64,000 nucleotides of DNA from Thecamonas trahens ATCC 50062. Its lineage: Eukaryota > Apusozoa > Apusomonadida > Apusomonadidae. A program made the translations under genes and the position numbers. Where the stretch lies: NCBI RefSeq assembly GCF_000142905.1, contig NW_013657662.1, positions 251,328 through 315,327 on the forward strand. Reading direction: 5' to 3'. Positions within the stretch are counted from its first letter, which is position 1; the number at the start of each line of letters is the position of its first letter. This document shows positions 53,501 to 62,025 of the stretch, one piece after another. The notes beneath the pieces are model-generated. The model did not search any database, was not told the origin of the DNA, and saw nothing but the letters and a program-made list of their open reading frames with translations.

Positions 53501-56139
53501 TGACGAGAGCGCCATTGTCCGCTTGGGCAGTGGCGGCAGCGGCCGCCGCCGCCGTAACGACGCTGACGACCCGGCCATCGTCGACGACGACGTCCGCGGC
53601 CGACGGAACGGCAAAGGAGCCTTGTTGCTCTCCGCGCCACTAGCGGATGCCTTGCTCTCAGGTGGAGCTGCGAGTTCGCCAGCATCATCGTCACCTCCAG
53701 ATGTATCAGCAGCGTCAACCGTGATGTTGACAGGCTTGCTCGACGCATCCAAAACGTGTCGGCCTGCCCGCCCGAGGCGGAACCCTCTGACATCGAGGTC
53801 GAGAACGACATAAACTCGCCCTGCGACGTCGAGCCCGAGTAGTACGATGAATAGTACGACGAGCTCGATGAGAGCGTGCCCGAGCCGTCCGACGTGTTCG
53901 AGTCTGAGCTCGAACCCGAGCTCGACGACTTGGCCCGGGCCAGCAGCTTGCGGGCAGGAGGCTTCGAGCTGGACGCCGCGCTCCTAGGCGGAGCCTTGAC
54001 CGGCGACACCGCACCACGGTCGACATACTGCGGCGTTGGGCCGTCGTTGTCATCGACATCCGAGCCGTAGCCAATTCGGTTGGTCGACGACCCCGCCCGA
54101 GCCCGCGATGCTGCCGCAGTCTCCTCCTCGTCAGCGGCGCGGTCGTCCTCAAAGGCGAGAATAACTTGCGTGATGGCCTCGACGTCACACGCAAGGAGGA
54201 ATTCCATGATGGCATTGAGCCCCAGCGCGGTAAACTCGGAGCGCATGGCGATCCGCTTGCGGAGCTTGGTCGGCGAGTTGACAAGCTTGTTGATGAGTTC
54301 CATCGACACTTGCTGCAGTGCAATCGACTCGCGACAGAGAAGCGAAGAGACTAGCGGCTTGAAGCGCGCAGAGAGCGGCAGCCCACGAACGGCGGTCGTG
54401 GCCGAAAAGACAAGCACAACCACCGACGAGGCATGCGGTGTGAGCTGAGCGTCGAGCACGGCGTACACCACCCGGAGCAGGACCTCGCGAATAGCCATCG
54501 ACTCAAACTGCATCGACATCAGCAGATGCGTAAGGACGCGCTGGAGCGTGGCCGACGCCGGCGACCGCTTGTGCCTCCGCGCATCAAGCTTGATGGTTCC
54601 GTCTGGAAGGAGCGTGCCACGCCGCTTGGGTGGAAGGGTGGCCGACTTGGCTGCCTGCTCACGGAATTCGGGCATGATGTATGCGGGAAGGTGGATGGTT
54701 GTGAGTGCACGCAGACCGACCGGCGAGCGCAGGGCAGCGTAGACCGCCCACATCAGGGCCTCGTGTGCCTCGCGAGCGCCCTTTTCGCCGTCGTCGTCGG
54801 CATCGCGCACATACAGCAGTAGCGAGACAAGCATGACCATGCCGCCGCCGTTGACAAAGTGGACGCGGCCTACATCGTTAGCGGCCTCCAGTGCAGACCG
54901 GGTCGACGCCATGAGCGAGCCCAGCTTGCCGAGCCCTTTCTTGGTCCGCTCTTCGGCCTTTTGGAACGCCTTGTCCAGCTTCTTGAGCAGCTTGTCCATG
55001 GCCTTAATCGAGCTGTCGCCTTTGCTCGTCTTGCGCGACGACGCCGCAGCCGTAGCCTCCTGGGCGTCACTGGCTGCAAGCGCTGAGAAGGTCGACGTCC
55101 GCCGCGGCACGCTCGACCGCTGCTTGGTCAGATCGCAAGACCACAGCCGCTTCGCAAGGTCGGCGAGCGCCGGCGGAAAGTCGGCAACCGCGTTGTCGTT
55201 GAGCCGCACCGTCCGGAGCGCGGGCAGCTTGGCAATCCATTCCAACCCTGTGCCCTTGGTCAGCTTGTTGTGCGAGGCATCAAAGACCGCTAGTGCTGGA
55301 AAGACCGAGCCCGATGACGCCACCGCCACTCCGGGCGACGGCAAGCTTGCAAGCTCGTTGTGGGCAAGAAAGAGCTGCTCCAGGGCACGGAGCGAGTACA
55401 GGCTCGCAGGCACGCTTTTGAGCGCGTTGTGCGAGAGGTCGAGAATGAGCAGCGACGTACTCCGCCCAACTGATGAGCTCAACACGTCGAGCGAGTTGTG
55501 GGCCAGGTTGAGATCCAGGAGCGCTGACGTCGAGCTCAGCGCGTTCTCAGGCAGGGCCTCGATCGCATTGTGAGAGAGATCAAGACGAGCCAGCGAGGTT
55601 TGCGGTAGCCGAACGTCAAACGAGGAGAGCGCGTTGTCGGCCAGCGAGAGATGTGCCAGGTTGCTACACCGCGACAGGTCGAGGCCGTCGGGCAGAGCGG
55701 TGAGGGCGTTGCCACTCAGATCGAGCTCAACAAGCGAGACAAGCTCGCTGATGCACGCCGGCACAAAAGTCAACGCGTTGTTGGCAAGCGAGAGAAAGGT
55801 CAAGTTGCACAGGCCGACCACCGACTCGGGCACGGCGGTGATGTTGTTGTCGGAGAGAACGAGAACATGCAAGTTGGCGGTCGAGCCGTGGCACCTCGCC
55901 ACCACCAGGCTCATGGGCACCTCCTCCAGCGAGCACCCGGCCAAGTTGACCACCGAGCCATCCGGCACTTCGACAGTCTCGCCGTTCCCCGCACCAACGC
56001 CTGCAACTCTGCCCGCTCTCTCGCCCTTGCTGCCCTTGCCCTTCTTCCGTCGTCCACCGTCGTTGCCTTTCTCGCCAGCAAACACCTCCTGTGCACCCTG
56101 TCGCCGCTTAGGCTTCTCCCGCGACGACTGGGTACCCAT
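50555..56139 (-). CDS. LRR + ARM/FH3-like + talin-F0-like + RasGEF fusion protein, frame broken once
   Basis: About 1,861 residues. It starts MGTQSSREK, a potential N-myristoylation site. Leucine-rich repeats span ~65-360 (LHVLVLSDNNITAVPESVVG; LLDLNLAHNSLDVLSSS). A helical GBD/FH3-like armadillo region follows (~430-720; HFVNGGGMVMLVSLLLYVRD). Then a Ser-rich linker, two talin/FERM F0-like ubiquitin folds (DYGLVLASWDHFQRF; GELTLRAQPIKLRLEV), a RasGEF N-module (~1430-1520) and a CDC25 catalytic domain (~1600-1850; LLVFASDLQLLDLDEVEMAR; YSMIEPAEFLGLKWTK). The frame breaks at the A4 run 53751-53754 (T4 sense); one extra T reads ADTFLDASSKPV through the linker. It should catalyse GDP-GTP exchange on a Ras-family GTPase at a membrane. 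Two separate genes are possible, but neither half has its own convincing start or stop. Confidence 0.8.
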
Positions 56140-56676
56140 GATGATGAGTCTCACGCGCGCCCCAGGGGTGAGAGGTGTGGTTGACTGGCTCTTGCGTGGG
56201 CTGGTAAGCTGTCTGACTGGTCCAGGCCGTGTCCTAGCCACCGTGTGCCAGCAAAAGCCTGAATGGCCCTCGTGTCGTCGTTGCCGTCAAAAACGTCGGG
56301 CAGGGAAGGGAGTTTGGACAGCAGCTCGGCTGGGGACACGAGTAGGTGGCCATGGAAAGCTCGATCTCGCACTGATCTGTGACGACGATCAGCATGACTG
56401 CCGAGTTGTGCTTGGCATGAGCATCAACGGCATCATGTGCATCAAGGCAGTGATGATCACCCACTGCGACGGCAACTGCCTCGCGATGAGCACAAGTGTG
56501 TGTGATCATCACCAGCCTCTACGAGCATCAGTCGGCGCGATCAACAAAGACGCGTGCTATGTATGGCTGCCGAGAACCGCCGCGACAACAGCGAGTCGTA
56601 CAAACGCACCTCCGCCGCCCGCACCCCCTCCCCCCCCCCCCAGACACAGCGATATTGACTCACCCCTCTCTTCTCC
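56140..56676. other. Divergent intergenic region
   Basis: The LRR-RasGEF gene (minus) and the LicD gene (plus) start at its ends. It is mixed in composition from 56200 to 56580, then C-rich, with C12 at 56630-56641 and TCACCCCTCTCTTCTCC directly before the LicD ATG. Short frames such as one with MITHCDGNCLAMSTSVCDHH show no recognisable domain. Confidence 0.5.
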
Positions 56677-58287
56677 ATGGCTGCCAACACCACATACGCT
56701 TATGTGCTACAGATCCTGGGCGTTGCAGCCTGTGGCGCGGTGATGTGGGGAGAGGGCGCGGCAGCTGGAGGTGTGCTCGGTCTGTATGTGGCTGCTGCCG
56801 TGGGCTCGAGCGTGGGCAGGACCGATCCGTGGTTGCTACTGCGACTGGCAAACATGTTTGGACTGCTGAGGGCATGGTATGCGTTGCTCCTGGCCTGGCC
56901 AGTGGTCGGATGGCGGATGCGATGCTTGATGCCGGTCGTGGTTAGTGCCGCTGCCGCCTGCCTCGACTCGATGGCCTCGGCCGCCTGCCTGCTCGCAGCT
57001 CTGGCCGCCTATGGCTACGTGGTGATCAAGGGCACGGCACGATATGCAGCATCGTGGCGACGCCCGCTCTCGTTTGGTGACGCGATTCGGTCCGAGTTTC
57101 AATGGGGCCGCCGATGGGTGTGGCAGAGTCGGAAGGTCGCCAGCGTGGTCGCTGCCTCTCTCGCCACAGTTGGGCTGACCCGCGATGTGGCCCTGGGCGC
57201 AGGCCTGGTCTTTCTGGCGTGCATTGAAGCTCGCCTGTATGCTGCGCTATTTGCTGGCCGGCGCGACTGGATCGAACTCGATCCACATGCCCAGGCTGTT
57301 GTCTCGCTGGCGGTGGTTGGTGACGCTTTCGACGCTGGATCCGCGACGGCGGCGACGGTAGCATCAGCCATCGGGGAGACTGGCGAGGTGGTAGTACCGA
57401 CGCAAGACGCCGCGCATGCTTTTCTGGCTTCTCACGGCTTGAAGCATAGTCTCCGGCTCGATCAGGCTGGTCAGCGATGGCAGTGGCGTGCATGTACCAC
57501 GACGTCGGCGCCGTGCCCCATGATGTATGCTGTCAACATACTCGGGCTCAACACGCCGCCGTGCTGCGCAACACGCATGATGGAGCTCATAGGTCGAATC
57601 GGTGAGGTCATGCATGCCATGGGCATTGTTCATCACTGGCTCGACGGCGGTACCTTGCTTGGCGCTGTCCGCGACGGCGGCCTCATTCCATGGGAGGACG
57701 ATGTTGACATCGGGTTTTATGACGTGGACCTATCGCCGGACACCGACCTTGTGCAAGGCTCGCCGTTTATGCAGCGCCTGCAAGCCGCAGTCACGGCCGC
57801 CTTTGGCGGCGTGGCCATCGTCACCTCAACCGCCAACATCCACATATTTTACCATGTTGCCCTCAGTCACGGCCACCCGCTCTCTACTGAGCACGAGATG
57901 CTGCGGCACGGGCTGTGGAATGCACCTCGCATCGATCTGGTTCCCTACTCGCGGCACGAGTCTGTCGACGGCCGGGTCTTCCTCCGCCGCAAGGGCGCAA
58001 AGGGCGTTGTCGGCGACCTCTCGCTCTCGCCGGGCTTTCCAGTCGACCTCATCCTCCCGGTCGCCAACGCAAACGTGGCGTCGATGCAGGCAAGTGTCCC
58101 GGCGCAGCCCATTGCCTTTCTCGAGTTCCTCTACGGTCCTGGATGGACGACACCGGTGTACACCTACCTCAAGACCGAGACCGCCAAATACATCCGCCGC
58201 CTCGCCGACGAGCACCACCTCGGGTGCCTCAACGACGGCAGCTCAAGCTCGGACGACGACTCGGGGCCCGACTGGGACGACTTTTGA
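56677..58287 (+). CDS. LicD/fukutin-related transferase with N-terminal membrane helices
   Basis: 536 residues from the ATG in TCTCCATGGCTG. The N-terminal ~200 residues hold about five hydrophobic helices (VLQILGVAACGAVMW; VVVSAAAACLDSMASAACLL; LGAGLVFLACIEARLYAALF). A catalytic LicD domain follows: HHWLDGGTLLGAVRDGGLIP, then WEDDVDIGFYDVD with the metal-binding D-D-x-D, and a C-terminal LYGPGWTTP motif. LicD-family enzymes (bacterial choline transferases, animal fukutin/FKRP) move phospho-alcohols onto glycans at the Golgi or plasma membrane. Fusion to a multi-helix membrane region rather than one anchor is unusual. The tail is acidic (SSSSDDDSGPDWDDF). The stop is 14 bp from the convergent LRR gene. 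Confidence 0.88.
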   Translation: MAANTTYAYVLQILGVAACGAVMWGEGAAAGGVLGLYVAAAVGSSVGRTDPWLLLRLANMFGLLRAWYALLLAWPVVGWRMRCLMPVVVSAAAACLDSMASAACLLAALAAYGYVVIKGTARYAASWRRPLSFGDAIRSEFQWGRRWVWQSRKVASVVAASLATVGLTRDVALGAGLVFLACIEARLYAALFAGRRDWIELDPHAQAVVSLAVVGDAFDAGSATAATVASAIGETGEVVVPTQDAAHAFLASHGLKHSLRLDQAGQRWQWRACTTTSAPCPMMYAVNILGLNTPPCCATRMMELIGRIGEVMHAMGIVHHWLDGGTLLGAVRDGGLIPWEDDVDIGFYDVDLSPDTDLVQGSPFMQRLQAAVTAAFGGVAIVTSTANIHIFYHVALSHGHPLSTEHEMLRHGLWNAPRIDLVPYSRHESVDGRVFLRRKGAKGVVGDLSLSPGFPVDLILPVANANVASMQASVPAQPIAFLEFLYGPGWTTPVYTYLKTETAKYIRRLADEHHLGCLNDGSSSSDDDSGPDWDDF

Positions 58288-58301
58288 GCACGCGCTGCTG
58301 C

Positions 58302-59855
58302 TCACTCGCCAAGCTGCGGGAGAAGCGACACCGGCTCGATGCTCAGCACGTGGCCGGTCGCCTCCTTAGCACGCAGCATCTCGGCCAGCGCAGTGGCAGT
58401 CTCGGTCGTGAGCCGGACGCCATTCAGCGAAAGACGCGCAAGCGTCATGTTCTCCTCCAGCGCACTCACTAGCGCCCGCTCAGCCGAGCCCTTGGTAGTT
58501 GCCAACACATTGCCGTCGAGAATGAGCTCATCGAGCGTGACATTGACTCTGATGCCATCGGCGAGTGCCGATGCGCCCTTGAATCCGAACCGGTTGTGCG
58601 CAATGGAGAGAAAGGTTAGCGAAGGCGAGGCGCGAATGCCGCGGCCTAGCGAGACAAGGGCAGCGTCGTCGAGGCCGTTCCACGCCAGGTCCAAGTACAA
58701 AAGAGTAGGATGCATGGCAGCGGCGCGAACAAGCGCAGACGCGCCCGACAGTCGGATCGCATTCCACGACAGGTCCAGGTGTTCGACCATGATGTTGTTC
58801 TCGAGCGCGTGCGCAATCGCCCTCGCCCCAATCTGCCCTATCGAGTTGCGCGCAGCCTTGATCGTCACCACCGTATGATTGTCGTCAAGCAGATCAGCGA
58901 GTGCAAGCGTCTCGTCGTCGCCGATCTGGTTGCCGCTCACGTCGAGGCAGGTGAGGGTCTCGTTCGAGGCCATCGAGGCGAAAAGAGCCGCGGCTCCGGA
59001 CGCCAGGCTGTTGTCGCTAACGCTGAGGCTCCGCACATGCGGCGCGCCGGTGAGCAGGTCAATGAGCGCCGGCACTCCGTCGCTTCCCAGCCAGTTGTCG
59101 TCGAGATTGAGCTTTGTCACAACAGGATCAACTTTGATGGCCTCAGCCAGCGCTTGCAGGCCACGAGGCCCGATGCCCAGATGCCGCATGTCGAGGTGGG
59201 CCACCGCGGGATTGGCCGCAAATGACGATGCCGGCACCACGTTGTTTGCTCTGCAATGCTCAGTGTAGACCTCTAGCACCTTTTCGACGTCGGTCGACGC
59301 CAGGACCAACTTCTCGGCCCAGGACTTGTTCAGCGACACGCCCGCACCCGACGCCAACTGGAACGGCGTCAGCATGCCGCCGCTCTCGGCCGCACCTTGA
59401 CCATCATCGTCATCACTTGGGGTGCCAAGATCCCACTCGCCTGGATTAACCCAATTGACCACCAGCCGCCCGTCATCGCCACCATCGCCTTGGAGGCCGG
59501 AGCCGTCATCGCCGCTCGGGGCAAGGTTAACACGCAGCGGCTGGCTGCTCGCTCGCTCACCGCCGCTCTCGCTAGTGCCCTCGTCGCCACTACCGCCAGC
59601 ATCAGACGCTTGCGTTTTTCCATCTTCGCCCTTGCCCTCTTGGCTCCTGCTGCTCTCGCTGTTGTGGTGGCGGGAGCGGGCCGAGGAGCCTGTTGCTCCT
59701 GACGACGACGAGGAGGAAGAGGAGGAGGAAGAGGAGGAGGTGCGGGTACGGGGCCGCCCATGCCGTGGCCGTGGGGCAGGGCTGGCATAGAATGCGCCCT
59801 CATTGGCGGCCAGAACCGTCGCGGTCGGGTCGTCAGACTCGGTTCCAGAGTCCAT
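58302..59855 (-). CDS. RNase-inhibitor-type leucine-rich-repeat protein
   Basis: 517 residues starting MDSGTESDD (ATG 59855..59853). The first ~165 residues are disordered and include a Ser13 tract encoded by TCC/TCT codons and Asp/Gly-rich acidic stretches. After a short region (SWAEKLVLASTDVEKVLEVY, capping helix-like) come ~9 LRRs of the 28-29-residue RI/NLRC type (VVTKLNLDDNWLGSDGVPAL; LTCLDVSGNQIGDDETLALA; VEHLDLSWNAIRLSGASALV; LTFLSIAHNRFGFKGASALA). Repeat length and GA-AL motifs resemble tropomodulin/leiomodin and RanGAP1-like LRRs, but the basic tropomodulin N-terminus is absent. It is probably an interaction scaffold. The function is unknown. Confidence 0.85.
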   Translation of the reverse strand: MDSGTESDDPTATVLAANEGAFYASPAPRPRHGRPRTRTSSSSSSSSSSSSSGATGSSARSRHHNSESSRSQEGKGEDGKTQASDAGGSGDEGTSESGGERASSQPLRVNLAPSGDDGSGLQGDGGDDGRLVVNWVNPGEWDLGTPSDDDDGQGAAESGGMLTPFQLASGAGVSLNKSWAEKLVLASTDVEKVLEVYTEHCRANNVVPASSFAANPAVAHLDMRHLGIGPRGLQALAEAIKVDPVVTKLNLDDNWLGSDGVPALIDLLTGAPHVRSLSVSDNSLASGAAALFASMASNETLTCLDVSGNQIGDDETLALADLLDDNHTVVTIKAARNSIGQIGARAIAHALENNIMVEHLDLSWNAIRLSGASALVRAAAMHPTLLYLDLAWNGLDDAALVSLGRGIRASPSLTFLSIAHNRFGFKGASALADGIRVNVTLDELILDGNVLATTKGSAERALVSALEENMTLARLSLNGVRLTTETATALAEMLRAKEATGHVLSIEPVSLLPQLGE

Positions 59856-59976
59856 GGTCAAGTGTTTGCACTGGGGTGCGGGGGGTGTGACTGGGCCGAA
59901 GACGCGGCGACAGTGCGGCGCCAGACTACACCAGCAGAAGCATGCCTGACATTCATTTCATGTTTGGACGCCAGAT

Positions 59977-61188
59977 CTAGCTACTCTTGCGGGGCAGAAC
60001 GTGCATGACAGTGATCGAGACGTCTGGTCCAGCCGCAGTCGGATGTGGGAGCGCGTAGCAGCGGTAGGCAAACGAGTTGTCGGCCCGGACCCGGTATTGG
60101 ACGTAAAGGTCGGGCCCGGTGACCGCGAGCGTCTTCCACGACGAAGGTGCCTTCCACTGGTGGGTCGGCCGCAGAGCACGCCCACACGATCCGAGAAGAA
60201 GGGCGGTTGCGTTGCGGCGGATGATGATCATGCGTCCGGCATAGGCTTCAAAGTTCTGCGGCCAGGTCGAGAGCCTGATCCACGCCCCGGTGGCCGGCGT
60301 GTCGATGGCATGGAGGAGCGTGAGCATGCAGGGCGCAGGAAGAGCAGCTGGAGCACAGCCGTAGAGGTCGACTTTGGCCACTGCCCACGGCAGACACGGC
60401 ATCTGCAGCTCCTTATTGTAGTCACGCGGCGCCGGCGCCGGCGGAAGCGCTGCCGCCGCGGCGTCGCGCTTTCGCCTCTGCCGCCGCGGGCGCTTCGGCG
60501 CGTGGGCGCCGGCAGCGGAGACATCGAGCAGAGCCGGCGAGGCAGCCCGCCGCTTGAGGGAGTTTTCGCTGCTGCTTGCTTCATCTACGTCTTTGCAAGG
60601 TTGGGGCGGCGGTGAAGGGAGCGGGACGAGGGGCGGCTCAAAGTCGAGCGAGAACTGCGGCGGCTGCGGCGGCTCCGAGAGGTCAGCGAGCTCGAGCGAG
60701 TCGACCAGGCAGAACGACGACGACGAGAGGGTACGCAGCGGTTGCGGCTCGCATTGGATTGGTCCAGCGCCTGCCTCAAATGGGGTGAGCGGGAGAGGCG
60801 GGAGGGGGAGGGTGGAGAACGGGGCAGCGTCGGCAGGGCCGCCCGTCCGAAAAAGGTCGTAGTTCTCTGACCCATCCGAAAGCGACCGCAGCAGCGGGGC
60901 GGCTTTGACCGACGAGGTGCGGACCAAAGTAGGCGAGGTGTAGAGGAGTGACGAGAAGGTTGGGACTTGTGCAGGTGGTGGGGTGGGGGAAGAGCCGCCA
61001 GCTTGCCCGTCCGACAATGGCCCGGCTGCCGATCCTCCGCCGCCGAGCCACAGCGGCGAGCCCGGCCGCAGCGGCTCGTCACGCAGCGCAGGGCTGGAGC
61101 ACGCCAGCAGTGCCTGGAGCTCGGCCTCCTGTGACGACCACGCGTCAAACGCCCCAGGCAACATGGACCCGCTTTCAAACAAGGCCAT
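59977..61188 (-). CDS. Unrecognised Pro/Ser-rich, probably nuclear protein with a conserved-looking C-terminal domain
   Basis: 403 residues from the ATG at 61188 (MALFESGSMLPGAFDAWSSQ). A longer frame reaches 61350, but its extra N-terminus looks like translated leader. Residues ~1-220 are Pro/Ser/Leu-rich, of transcription-activation-domain character. A Lys/Arg cluster (APKRPRRQRRKR, ~240) is a likely nuclear localisation signal. The last ~140 residues are ordered and beta-rich (LTLLHAIDTPATGAWIRLST; YAGRMIIIRRNATALLLG; GPDLYVQYRVRADNSFAYRC). This resembles a DNA-binding beta-sandwich followed by a strand exchange, but I cannot place it in p53/Rel/STAT or another named family. A regulator is a guess. 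Confidence 0.7.
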   Translation of the reverse strand: MALFESGSMLPGAFDAWSSQEAELQALLACSSPALRDEPLRPGSPLWLGGGGSAAGPLSDGQAGGSSPTPPPAQVPTFSSLLYTSPTLVRTSSVKAAPLLRSLSDGSENYDLFRTGGPADAAPFSTLPLPPLPLTPFEAGAGPIQCEPQPLRTLSSSSFCLVDSLELADLSEPPQPPQFSLDFEPPLVPLPSPPPQPCKDVDEASSSENSLKRRAASPALLDVSAAGAHAPKRPRRQRRKRDAAAAALPPAPAPRDYNKELQMPCLPWAVAKVDLYGCAPAALPAPCMLTLLHAIDTPATGAWIRLSTWPQNFEAYAGRMIIIRRNATALLLGSCGRALRPTHQWKAPSSWKTLAVTGPDLYVQYRVRADNSFAYRCYALPHPTAAGPDVSITVMHVLPRKSS

Positions 61189-61395
61189 CGATGGGTCGGG
61201 CGGAAGGGGGAGACACGTGGCGGACACCGTGAGCAGCAAGAGGTGCCGGCAAGCCGTCAGTCGGCTGTTCGAAACTCGTCCCAGACTCCTCCATCTCACC
61301 CCGATTGGCTTGACATGGAGGTGGGCACCATGATCTAAGCGTTTCTGCAAAGGCTGGGCAGAGCGCGCGGGGGAGGGTGTGCCTGGCTGGCCCGA

Positions 61396-61860
61396 CTACT
61401 CGGCCGGAGCAGCCGATGCAGGAACAACAGGCTTGGCGTAGCGGGAGCGGAAGGAGATGGCGTGTGGGAGCGGAGCCACGCGCCAAAGCGCGATCTGCCC
61501 GGCCGAGGCGCGTGGATAGGTCCGTGACGGCAGCGGATGGTGGAGATTGACCGGCGCGGGGGTCAGCTCGTAGGTGCCGCGTCCGGGGCACTGCTCAAAG
61601 ACGCGCACAAAGTGCTCGCAGGCATCAGGCGGGAGCGGAGAGACCTTTGACTTTTGCGGGTGGCACATGGCCTGCAAGAGCGAAAAGTGCCGACATCCAC
61701 GGGTCAGCTCAGCCTCGCTCAGCACGGCCTCGGCGACCTTGGCCTGAGGCGATGCGCCCGTGTAGGCTGGCGGTGGGAGCCTCGACGGCGGGAGCCATAG
61801 CGAGAGCCCCAGAGCACCCATGCCGGTCACACATAGCGTAGCCACCGCAGCCCTCAGCAT
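61396..61860 (-). CDS. Twin-CX9C (CHCH) mitochondrial intermembrane-space protein, membrane-anchored
   Basis: 154 residues, single exon. An N-terminal hydrophobic segment (MLRAAVATLCVTGMGALGLS) with Arg near the start looks like an inner-membrane anchor or bipartite presequence. The centre has two C-x9-C pairs: CRHFSLLQAMC and, after a Pro-containing turn (HPQKSKVSPLPPDA), CEHFVRVFEQC. This twin-CX9C helical hairpin is the Mia40/Erv1 oxidative-folding substrate signature, found in COX assembly and complex I factors. The C-terminal ~55 residues are Pro/Arg-rich and unmatched, so I cannot name the orthologue. It is preceded by only 63 bp of shared promoter region before the BCNT gene's leader. 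Confidence 0.75.
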   Translation of the reverse strand: MLRAAVATLCVTGMGALGLSLWLPPSRLPPPAYTGASPQAKVAEAVLSEAELTRGCRHFSLLQAMCHPQKSKVSPLPPDACEHFVRVFEQCPGRGTYELTPAPVNLHHPLPSRTYPRASAGQIALWRVAPLPHAISFRSRYAKPVVPASAAPAE

Positions 61861-62025
61861 CCACTGTCAGTCACCTTGTGCGTCGAGTGGAAGACGTTGT
61901 CTTGCCTACAAGCGGTGGGCTGGGCTTTGGGCAGACCCCATGGTGATCGAGGACGAGACGGTGACGGCGACAGCAGCGGCAACTCGCACCACTCGTCGAC
62001 ACGTTTCGCGTCGTTGTGGACAACC

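Noticed and set aside
53383..53760. Two separate genes for the LRR/ARM half and the RasGEF half
   Set aside because: The upstream frame has no natural end, the downstream half has no convincing start context, and one added base in T4 gives a continuous linker.
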